A DNA stretch of 64,000 bases, from the NCBI GenBank assembly GCA_020633205.1, contig JACKEB010000010.1, positions 372,001 through 436,000 on the forward strand, in the 5' to 3' direction. The DNA is from Polyangiaceae bacterium. Its GTDB lineage: Bacteria; Myxococcota_A; Polyangia; Polyangiales; Polyangiaceae. Under the pieces are notes generated by a model, which did no database searches, was not told the DNA's origin, and worked only from the letters and a program-made list of their open reading frames with translations. How positions within the stretch are numbered: the stretch's first letter is position 1; every line of letters begins with the position of its first letter. The translations under genes and the position numbers were made by a program. Shown piece by piece: positions 28,301 through 36,400 of this stretch.

Positions 28301-29172
28301 TGACGCCACAGCTGGAGCTCGTCCCATTTCCACGCGGTTCCAAGGCGGGCAACTTCTTTCACGATGTACTCGAGCACCACGACTTTACGCGGGACGAGGC
28401 CGCGCTAAAGGAGCTGGTGAAGCGCAAGCTCGCAACCCATGGTTACCCGACGGATCTGAGTGACGGCGCGACGAGCGGTATTCAGCGCGCCCTCGTCACG
28501 CCCCTGTTTCGCGTACCTGAGGGGCGAAGCCGCGCACCGTCCCCGAGCGCGGAGGCAGGTCCCGACGTCGATCTATGTCTCGCGGCGCTCAGCCGTCGAG
28601 ACCGCCTAGACGAGCTCGAGTTCCACTTTCCCGTGGCGATGACCCCCGGCGCCGAACGCCTGCACTCCCAGCACCTCGCGGCGGTGTTTCGAGATCACCC
28701 GAGCGCAGCGCTCGCGCCGAGCTACGCCGACCGCATTCAGCAGCTTGGGTTCGCCCCACTCACGGGCTTTCTGAAGGGCTACGTCGACCTGATCTTCCGC
28801 AGCCCGAACTCCACAGCGGAGGGGACACGGCGCTTCTACTTGGTGGACTACAAGACGAACTTCCTGGGGGACGCCGCAGTCCATTACGGTGCTCGCCGCT
28901 TGCAGGAGGCGATGAGTCACGGGCACTACTACCTGCAGTATCATCTGTATACGCTGGCGCTGCACCGCTACCTGTCGTCACGCATGCCGGGCTATCGCTA
29001 CGACGTAGATTTTGGTGGAGTGCTGTATCTTTTTCTGCGCGGAATGGCGCCTGAGCTGGGCAACCTGAGCGGCGTCTTCTTCGAGAAGCCACCGGAGAGC
29101 CGTATCCAAGCCTTGTCGAATGTGATGGACGGCTTGGGTGGCCCGGGGCCCGCACTGGAGGCGAGTTCCTGA
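25387..29172 (+). CDS. recB: Exodeoxyribonuclease V, RecB helicase-nuclease subunit
   Basis: A 1261-residue RecB: a 3'-5' SF1A helicase and the single nuclease of the complex. Walker A is VEASAGTGKTHAI near residue 20. Walker B is ALIDEFQDTDSIQW, followed by IGDPKQAIYSFRGADL (motif III), VHKSKGLEYPVVFCPY (motif V) and LRLLYVALTRAKH (motif VI). The C-terminal nuclease has FLKGYVDLIFR and YLVDYKTNFLG, the D...DxK metal-binding site, with a His-containing FFHDVLEHHDF upstream. I chose GTG 25387 because it overlaps the recC stop and begins just before the ATP site. The stop overlaps the recD ATG (TGATG). All catalytic motifs are intact. Confidence 0.96.
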   Translation: MRPFDASTIELAGFNLVEASAGTGKTHAITSLVTRLVCERGLGIERILVVTFTEAAAAELRDRVRARLSHLLRGLEVGRTRLDQADTALLARLRSVLPDDALKPRLELALGRFDEAAISTIHGFCHRCLTEIAFESGGLFESELVPDLSVLRDEVVRDYWTLETHAAPAEFLQQLAAHKLDLKACQRLADRVVSNPELLVLPRAEQAPMPNRKALERAVDRARDVYDRAELDRILRRKGVNQVKLKLLFVDQLLDDLEDFLGVRERRGALADTLPERSIHLAQSRFPMNKGQPIPRHAFFERWETVVEEHEALTEAWRGRLAAFVTGLVEYARREIPKRKLERGLISFDDLLQQLDAALISSRGPQLADRIRRRFPAALIDEFQDTDSIQWRIFQRLYVEPLSASPGSAAPSAASPNLPVNADSVGPLFVIGDPKQAIYSFRGADLGVYLRAARGTASERQYTMGTNWRTDPALLEALNGLYDAERLHVPFLVSGIAFPHIAPKPGATERLATIEGEPQGGLSLAFVDAELSQELGIAELCAREVRHTLASGLHILEQPLSAGDIAVLTRTNAQAFEVQHALNGHGIPSVVLGDQSVFLSVEARELGQLLSAVAEPTQVRALKAALTTELIGVSANALDALERDDREWDLWTARFRTWNQLWMQRGFVQMIQRVLAELGSFEHLLALTDGERRLTNVLHLIELIHAAARGLHLGPAGILAWLSVQRLDNSQRVENVQVRLESDERAVKITTVHKSKGLEYPVVFCPYAHAGSGLHPDDSRQPVFHDDEGKLTLSLLFENDSKHPHKQRAVNESLEEALRLLYVALTRAKHMTHVFWGPIGHKHQRPYAYSALGYLLHPPDQGRMACDVDRLKAHFKDKSADDLLREVADLASRIPGLTLRRLDGSMPGTPVLGGAREHALSARARERSIDQYFRTASFSGLAAQAEKLELDPDEGRDRDQGGDLSDAEADFLTPQLELVPFPRGSKAGNFFHDVLEHHDFTRDEAALKELVKRKLATHGYPTDLSDGATSGIQRALVTPLFRVPEGRSRAPSPSAEAGPDVDLCLAALSRRDRLDELEFHFPVAMTPGAERLHSQHLAAVFRDHPSAALAPSYADRIQQLGFAPLTGFLKGYVDLIFRSPNSTAEGTRRFYLVDYKTNFLGDAAVHYGARRLQEAMSHGHYYLQYHLYTLALHRYLSSRMPGYRYDVDFGGVLYLFLRGMAPELGNLSGVFFEKPPESRIQALSNVMDGLGGPGPALEASS
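26167..26177 (+). repeat. G-rich word TTGGGGGTGAG, copy 2
   Basis: Exact copy, inside recB. Confidence 0.6.
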
Positions 29173-31157
29173 TGGCGAGATCTCTACCCGAGGCGCTGCT
29201 CGGGCTGCACTCCGCTGGCGTCTTGGGGGCGCTCGACGTGGAATTCGCGCGGGTGCTGGATCGCATCCAACCGAGCAACGCGCACGTCTTGCTGGGGGCG
29301 GCGCTCGCCAGCCGCGCGGTACAGCGAGGGCATGTTTGCTTGGACCTGCGAGGGCTGGACAAGCGGGTGCTCCTCGACGACGACGAGCAGCCAGTCGAGG
29401 TCGAGCTACCCCCGCTGCAGGGTTGGTTGCGTGAACTCGGCCAGAGTCCCCTCGTTGCTACGCCAGCAACCTGCCTCGAACCGTTGCCTGCAGATCACCG
29501 GCCCCTGGTCCTCGATGCTCGAGGTCGCTTGTATCTTTGGCGCTACTACGACTATCAGACGCGCCTCGCAGCGGACCTCCTCGAACGGCTGGGTCGGGAT
29601 GTGATCGTCGAGGAGCAGCGACTCGGAGAGAGCTTGACGCGGCTCTTCGCTGGCAGCACAGAGGACCCCGATCTACAGCGCGTCGCTGCTTTGGTGTCCG
29701 CGAGCTCGGCGTTCTCGGTGATCAGCGGCGGACCAGGCACCGGCAAGACCACGACGGTGGTACGCATCCTGGCTACGCTCGTCGAACAGTCCCAGGCCCT
29801 CGGCAAGGATCCTCCGCGGATCTTGCTGTTGGCACCCACGGGGAAGGCAGCGCAACGCCTCGCGGAAGCCATCACCGAACAGAAGGCGAAGCTCGCGTGC
29901 GACGCTTGGGTAGCCGAATCAATCCCCACGGAATCGCTGACGATCCACCGAGCGCTGGGCTACCAGCCGCACTCCCCCACCCGCTTCCGCTACGGCGCGA
30001 GCGAGCCTCTATCCGCAGACTGCGTGCTGGTCGACGAGAGCAGCATGGTCGATCTGGCCTTGCTAGCCAAGTTGGTCGAAGCAGTGCCAAAGCACGCGCA
30101 GCTGATCTTGATCGGCGACAAAGATCAGCTCTCTAGCGTTGAGACCGGCGCGATCCTCGGAGATGTCTTCAACCCCTCCACGCTGAATGGCTACTCCCCG
30201 GCCCTGGTGAGCCGCATCGCGAGGCTCAGCGGGGATCGCCTGGCAAAGCCGAAGAAAGCGCGCGGCATCCCTGAAGGGCGAGCAGCCCTCGCAGACTGCA
30301 TGGTGCATCTGACAAAGAGCTATCGCTACTCGAGTCAGGGTGGCATCGGCGCGCTCGCCCGAGCCATCAACGCCGGTGATGGACGCGCTGCCTGGGATAG
30401 TTGCCACGGCTCGGCAGGTGCCGCGTTCATCGCTGGCGACCCAGACGAGTTGGAGCCCAAGCTCGGCGCGCTCGCCGTCCAAGGCTTTCGCGCCTACCTC
30501 GAAGCAACCGACCCGGGGCTCAAGCTCGACCGGTTGGCGCGGTTTCGTTTGCTGACCGCACACCGCCGCGGCCGCTTGGGCGTCGAACAACTCAACCAGA
30601 CGTGCGAACGTGCGCTCGCAGAAGCGGGGCTGATCCGGCTGTTTTCTGGCTTTGAACAGCGAGCCAACTGGTATCCGGGGCAGCCGATCATGGTGACTCA
30701 AAACGACTATCAGCTGGGGCTCTTCAACGGTGACGTCGGTGTGGTCACGCGGGGAGAGGATGGGCGGCTCCGGGCGTGGTTCCTGAGCCCTGCGGCGCCT
30801 GGTGAGGCACCCAGCTTGCGAGGCATCCTTCCAGCGCGACTGCCTCCTCACGAGACGGTGTACGCCATGACCGTCCACAAGAGTCAGGGCTCTGAGTTCG
30901 AAGAAGTAGCGTTGGTCCTCCCCCCCAAACCCTCACCCATTCTGACACGGGAGTTGATCTACACCGCGGTCACGCGCGCGAAACGTCAGGTCACCCTCCT
31001 GGGGCAACGGGCGGTGCTCGAAGCCGGCGTAGCAGCGCGTATCCGGCGAGCTTCGGGCCTGTCCGAGATGCTTTGGGGGTTCGAGCTCCCGGAGGACGGC
31101 GGGGTGTCGCTCCCCACGGCGGCGCGGCGCGCAGAGCAGCTCAAGCTCCCTTTCTAG
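29172..31157 (+). CDS. recD: Exodeoxyribonuclease V, RecD helicase subunit
   Basis: A 661-residue 5'-3' SF1B helicase that completes the RecBCD complex. Motifs: VISGGPGTGKTTTVVRI (Walker A, near residue 190), VLVDESSMVDL (Walker B), ILIGDKDQLSSVETGAILGD (motif III), and MTVHKSQGSEFEEVALVLP and YTAVTRAKRQVTLLG (motifs V/VI). The N-terminal RecB-binding domain is present. The length is near the enterobacterial RecD (608). Some residues, including about 15 around KPKKARGIPEGR, form a small insertion. It starts inside the recB stop (TGATG), so the three subunits are made as one coupled message. Confidence 0.95.
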   Translation: MARSLPEALLGLHSAGVLGALDVEFARVLDRIQPSNAHVLLGAALASRAVQRGHVCLDLRGLDKRVLLDDDEQPVEVELPPLQGWLRELGQSPLVATPATCLEPLPADHRPLVLDARGRLYLWRYYDYQTRLAADLLERLGRDVIVEEQRLGESLTRLFAGSTEDPDLQRVAALVSASSAFSVISGGPGTGKTTTVVRILATLVEQSQALGKDPPRILLLAPTGKAAQRLAEAITEQKAKLACDAWVAESIPTESLTIHRALGYQPHSPTRFRYGASEPLSADCVLVDESSMVDLALLAKLVEAVPKHAQLILIGDKDQLSSVETGAILGDVFNPSTLNGYSPALVSRIARLSGDRLAKPKKARGIPEGRAALADCMVHLTKSYRYSSQGGIGALARAINAGDGRAAWDSCHGSAGAAFIAGDPDELEPKLGALAVQGFRAYLEATDPGLKLDRLARFRLLTAHRRGRLGVEQLNQTCERALAEAGLIRLFSGFEQRANWYPGQPIMVTQNDYQLGLFNGDVGVVTRGEDGRLRAWFLSPAAPGEAPSLRGILPARLPPHETVYAMTVHKSQGSEFEEVALVLPPKPSPILTRELIYTAVTRAKRQVTLLGQRAVLEAGVAARIRRASGLSEMLWGFELPEDGGVSLPTAARRAEQLKLPF

Positions 31158-31221
31158 TGTCCTGTCTCCGTAGTTCGCAGCAGAACTCTTGAGACGAGGA
31201 AACGCTGTGGTGACTTGTTCA

Positions 31222-31238
31222 GCGAATCACCGATTCGC
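31222..31238. repeat. Perfect inverted repeat upstream of pbpC
   Basis: GCGAATC (31222-31228) and GATTCGC (31232-31238) flank ACC in the 134-base gap between recD and pbpC. It could be an operator half-site pair or a small transcript hairpin. No T-tract follows. Confidence 0.4.
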
Positions 31239-31291
31239 CTCACGAGTCGCAGCCAGCGCGCCTGGCGTGTCCGCTGCAACACGCGCTGTGG

Positions 31292-33469
31292 GTGAGATCA
31301 CCACGGCCAGATGACAGAGCCGGCTGTTTCAGCACGGATCCAGACTGGCACGGGGCTTGTTTAAGACGGCCCGTGCTGCGCGGGTTGAAACAATCGCTGT
31401 GGGGGAGTGAAAACAGCGGGAATAGGGCTTGGCGTTGGAGCGTCCGCTGCGCGCTGTTGGGGCTGTGCGCCTGGCTCGTAGTCCAGCGCCTGAACTACCC
31501 CAACGAACGCCTTGCCTACACCGCTCTGGAGTCCACTCGCTATGTGTCGAGCGACGGCGAGCTGCTCTACGAGGCGCGCTCTGAGCGTGGCGGCTATCAG
31601 CGCCCGGTCCCCTTGCGCGATGTGTCCGCGTACCTGGTCTCGGCTACCGTCTCGAGCGAAGATCGATACTTCTGGAGCCATCCCGGCGTCGATCCGATCG
31701 CGGTGGCACGGGCTGCCTGGCTGAACCTCGAGCGCGGCCGCGTGGCCTTTGGCGGCTCGACGATCACCCAGCAGCTCGCGGGCTTGATCGAAGCCCGTCC
31801 TCGTACGTTTCCGGGCAAGGCAGCTGAGGCGCTCGACGCCCTCGGGCTCGAGCTTCGACTGTCCAAGAGCGAGATCCTCGAACAGTACTTGAACCGCGCC
31901 TACTACGGCCGCCTGGCGTACGGCGTCGAAGCGGCAGCCAATCAGTTCTTTGGCAAGTCGGCGAAGGACTTGACCCTGGATGAGGCTGCGCTGCTCGCGG
32001 TGCTGCCGCGGGCGCCTAGCTACTACGACCCGGACAAGCACCCGGCGCATGCCCTCGAGCGCCGACGCTATGTACTGGGGAACATGGCGGCCCGAGGCTG
32101 GATCAGTCGCGCGAGCGCCGAAACGGCGGCCAGCCAGCCCCTTCGCATCATTCCGCGCGGCAAATTTCGACACGCACCGCACGCCCTCGACTACCTCGCG
32201 CAGCACAGCTCCACCGCACCACGCGAGGTGAAAACGAGCTTGGATCTGCAGCTGCAGCGCACGAGCGTCATCCGGCTGCGTCAGCACTTGAGCAATCTGG
32301 AAGCGGACGGGGCGACCCAAGGGGCGGTGGTGGTGATCGAAAACTCGACCCGCCGTGTGCTGGCCCTGGTTGGCTCTCGGGATTATGAGCAGCGTGAGCT
32401 CGCCGGCGCGGTGAACGGCGCGCTGAGCCCTCGGCCCCCAGGGTCGACGCTCAAACCTTTCGTGTATGCCCTCGCGCTCGAGAGCGGCGCGACGCCCGAC
32501 AGCCCGGTGCTGGACGCTCCGCTCCATTTTGACGGTTACGCTCCGCGGAGCGCCTCCGGGGAGCACCACGGTTGGGTACGCTTGGACCAAGCGCTCGGAA
32601 GTTCCCTCAACACGCCAGCGGTGTTGGTAGCCCAGCGGGTTGGCGCCAGGACGCTCAAGCGGCGGCTGGTGGATCTAGATCTGATCCCTGAGGATACAGA
32701 GCCTAGCCTCGCGCTGGCCCTCGGTGGCTCGAGCGTGCGCTTGCTCGATCTCACGAACGCCTACGCCACCCTTGCCCAAGACGGACAGCATCAGACCTGG
32801 ACGCTGCTCCGTGCAGACTCCGGGAGGCCAACTCGAACGGTGTTCTCTCCCCGGGTCGCCCGCGGCGTGCTCGCTATGCTTTCCGACGCGAAAACCCGGG
32901 AACTCGAGTTTGGAGTCGAGACACCCCTCGGTAGCGAATCCAGCGACCAGGTACTTGCGGGCAAGACCGGAACGTCGCAGTCGTTCTGCGACAACTGGGC
33001 GGTGATCGTGACTCCGCGTTTCAGCGTGGGCGTCTGGATCGGAAACTTCGACGGAGAGCCGTTGCGGGGCCTGCTCGCGATGCGTGGGGCTGCTCCGCTG
33101 GCGCGCGCGATCGCGCTCTCGTTGCCGGCCGGGTCAGCCCCCCCCTGGCGTCGACTGCCGCCCTCCACGCCTTCGGCGTGGTCGGTGCTAGCAGGCAGAC
33201 CGCTACTCGAGCAGCCCAGCCAAGGAGCGCGCTTTCGCATGGATCCGCTCCTGCCGCGCGCCGCCCTCGCCCTCGAGCTTAGAGCCACACCTCGGGCCGG
33301 CCTGCGCGCGCGCTTCGAGGTCGACGGCCAGCGCGTCGAGGGCGACCAGTACCGCGCCAGCTGGCCTCTGACTCCAGGCGATCACGTCGCTCGCGTCGAG
33401 CTACTCGACGACGAAGGACACATCGTCGAAAGCTCCCAGGACCATGATTTCCACGTGGAAGGAACATGA
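31292..33469 (+). CDS. pbpC: Penicillin-binding protein 1C (bifunctional)
   Basis: A class A PBP of up to 725 residues. A single membrane anchor (ALLGLCAWLVVQRL) is followed by the GT51 transglycosylase domain (SSEDRYFWSHPGVD, GGSTITQQLAGL, LEQYLNRAYYGRLAYGVEAAANQFFGK). The transpeptidase domain has PPGSTLKPFVYAL (SxxK), GSSLNTPAV (SxN) and LAGKTGTSQ (KTG), and a C-terminal BiPBP_C beta domain ends the protein. All catalytic motifs are present. The start is uncertain: GTG 31292 is the farthest, and TTG 31385 would suit the membrane anchor better. The stop overlaps the alpha-2-macroglobulin start by four bases, the classic PbpC/bacterial macroglobulin pairing in envelope defence. Confidence 0.9.
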   Translation: MRSPRPDDRAGCFSTDPDWHGACLRRPVLRGLKQSLWGSENSGNRAWRWSVRCALLGLCAWLVVQRLNYPNERLAYTALESTRYVSSDGELLYEARSERGGYQRPVPLRDVSAYLVSATVSSEDRYFWSHPGVDPIAVARAAWLNLERGRVAFGGSTITQQLAGLIEARPRTFPGKAAEALDALGLELRLSKSEILEQYLNRAYYGRLAYGVEAAANQFFGKSAKDLTLDEAALLAVLPRAPSYYDPDKHPAHALERRRYVLGNMAARGWISRASAETAASQPLRIIPRGKFRHAPHALDYLAQHSSTAPREVKTSLDLQLQRTSVIRLRQHLSNLEADGATQGAVVVIENSTRRVLALVGSRDYEQRELAGAVNGALSPRPPGSTLKPFVYALALESGATPDSPVLDAPLHFDGYAPRSASGEHHGWVRLDQALGSSLNTPAVLVAQRVGARTLKRRLVDLDLIPEDTEPSLALALGGSSVRLLDLTNAYATLAQDGQHQTWTLLRADSGRPTRTVFSPRVARGVLAMLSDAKTRELEFGVETPLGSESSDQVLAGKTGTSQSFCDNWAVIVTPRFSVGVWIGNFDGEPLRGLLAMRGAAPLARAIALSLPAGSAPPWRRLPPSTPSAWSVLAGRPLLEQPSQGARFRMDPLLPRAALALELRATPRAGLRARFEVDGQRVEGDQYRASWPLTPGDHVARVELLDDEGHIVESSQDHDFHVEGT

Positions 33470-36400
33470 ACATGAGAACCCATAGGTTGTTGCCACTGAG
33501 CCTTGCGCTCTGCTTCTTTGGTTGTGAGACACAGCCGACGCAGGAGCTGCTCTTGTCAGCGCAGGAAGAGCTCCTACCTGGCACCAATCAGGTGCAGAAC
33601 CTGCCCCCGCCGAGCATCAACATGCCAACGGGGCAGGTCGTGCTCGGGCCCGCGGGCAAGCTGCCAGTCGTGATCAAAGGGGTGGAGAGCGCGCGCCTGC
33701 GGGTCGTGCCGATCAGCGCCAGCGAGTTCGCGTTGGCGAGCAAATATGCCGGGTTCCATCCTCCAGAGCAGGACGTCCTCGACCAGGTGGCACACGGCTT
33801 CGCGGCACGCGCCACGACGCGCTTCGTCGCTGCGGAAGACCCAGCCAAGGACAGCCGCATCGAGCTCGACCCCTTCGTCGCGGTAAAAGAGGCTGGCGGG
33901 AAACGGGCCGAGCTGCTGTTCGTCGTGCTCGACACACCCGGGACCTATAGCCGCGCGAGTGTGGTTCAGCGTGGTGGTCTCGCGAGCCTGCTAAAGCTCG
34001 GGGCGGAGAGTGGCGTGGCATGGGTCACGCGAACGACCGACGGCAAGCCTCAGGCCAATGCACGAGTGACGCTGACTCAAGGCTCCAGCGTACGCTTCTC
34101 TGGGTTCACGGACCCTTCGGGGATCCTGAAGCTACCCAGCCGCTCGAAGCTGTATTTGCCCAGCGCTGCCAAGGACGCCGAAGAGCCTCTCATTCTCCGC
34201 GCGGAATCACAAGGTGCACTCGCGCTGCAGACCGAACGCTGGAACGACGGCGTCGACAGCTGGAGCTACGGTCTACCAACGGCGTACTACGAATCTGGAG
34301 ATGCGCTGCGGGGCATGGTCACTGCGGAGCGCGGTATCTTCCGTCCGGGCGAGACCGTCAACCTCTTGGGCATCCTGCGCCAGAGGGACGCAAAAGGCAA
34401 GCTCCAGGTAGCCCGAGGCTCCTACCAGTTGAGCGTGCGTGATCCTGACGGAAACGAGATCCTGAGCCAGAAGTTGCAACCAACACGCTTCGGGACGCTG
34501 CGCTCCGAGCTCAAGCTGCCCACCAGCTCACGACTCGGCAGCTATCGGGTGCGCCTCGCCTCGGGCAAGGGTGACCTGAGCAGCAGCTTCGAGGTTGGCA
34601 AGTATCGCGCTGCGCGCTTCGAGGTGAAGCTCGGCGCCGCCGTCGCAGACGGCGAAGGTGGCGGCCTCGTCATTCCGGTGAGCGCCAACTACCTCTGGGG
34701 TGCTCCCGTCAAGCAGGGCAAGGTGCACTACTCCGTGAGCACCCGGGCACACCGCGCGTACAACGACGCGGGCTTCGATTTTGGTAACAGTCGGGGCAGC
34801 AGCTACTACGAGCACATCGACTCCGACCTCGAGCTCGACGAGCATGGCAACGGCAAGATCCCGGTCACGGCGAACTTGATCCGCGGGGAACAAAGTGCCC
34901 AAACCGTCGACCTGATGGTCAACGCAGATGTGAGCGATGTCGGAGGTGACAGCATCAGCACCCAAGCCGCGGTTCCGCGTGCAACGACGAGCGCCGCGGT
35001 TGGCCTACGCAACACGAGCTGGGCAGTGGATCCGAACCGCGGTTGGGATATCGACGTGATGGCAGAGCTCCCCGACGGCAAGCCGACCCAGAAGAACGTC
35101 GAGCTCACGCTGCATCGTCGCTACTGGAAGAGCTACACCGAAGAGACCAGCTATGGCAGCCGCTACCGCGGGGGCTGGGAAGACGACGAGGTAGAAACGA
35201 AGCGCGTGAGCACTCAGGTGGGTGGCTCACGGGTTCACTTCGCGTTGCCCTCAGGGGGCCAGTACCGCATCGAGGCACGAGTCGAGGGTGAGCAGGCCTA
35301 TGCAGAAGCACGCGTTTGGGCCTACGGAGGTGGCGCCTACGGAGCGGCGGACAACAACCCGCGCATGGACATCAAGGCAGACAAGCAGAGCTACGACCCG
35401 GGAGATACGGCCAAGCTCTTCGTCGCATCGCCTTACGCGAAGTCCACGGCGCTAGTCACCCTGGAGCGCGAAGGGATCCTCAGCGCGTACACGACGGAGC
35501 TCGACGGTGCCTCTCGGCCCGTCGAAGTCCCCCTCACCGATACTCACCTTCCCAACGTCTTCGTCTCCGTGGCCACCGTGCCAAACGGCTTGGACCGTGG
35601 GGGCCCCTCAGCGGGAACACCTTTCCGCATGGGATATACCAACTTGGAGGTGAGCCCAAGAGAGCGCCGGCTCGCGGTGGAGCTCCGCCCGGCGAAGCAG
35701 ATCTACGAGCCGGGACAGGAAGCCCTGGTGGACGTGCTGGTCAAAGATCAGTCCGGTCGCCCTGCCTCCGCCGAAGTCACACTGTGGGCCGCAGACGAGG
35801 GCGTGTTGATGCTCACCGGCTATAAAACCCCAGATCCGTTCGCACCGCTCTACGCGGAGCACGTGATTGACGTGAACACGTCGAGCAGCTTGATGCGCTT
35901 CGTCTCGCCCGATCCCCTGTACTGGGACGCAACCGGTGGTGACTCTGAGCCAGGCGCGGAGAGCGCATTCCGCTCGCGCTTCCTCGGGACGGCCTTCTTC
36001 TCCAAGCGCGGCGTCGTCACGGATCAGAGCGGCAAGGCTCGAGTCAAACTCCCGTTGCCGGACAACCTCACCCGTTGGCGGCTGATGGCGGCCGTGGCAG
36101 ATGCCGGCCAGCGCTTCGGCCGCGGCGAGGCCAGCATCACGACGAAGAAGCACGTCCAGGTCGTGCCGGCGCTACCCCGCTTCCTCACGGCAGGAGACAC
36201 CGTAGACCTTGGCTTCGTGGTGCACGAGCAAACGGGCAAGGGGCGCCAGGCAAAGCTGCGAGTCAGCCTCGAGTCTACAGACAAGGGCAAGACGCCGGCG
36301 CGCTTGGATGGCGACGCAACTCGCGAGTTCGATCTCACGCCAGACGGTCAAATGGCCCTCAAATTTCGCGTGAAGGCCGAAGAGCCTGGCGAGCTGGTGG

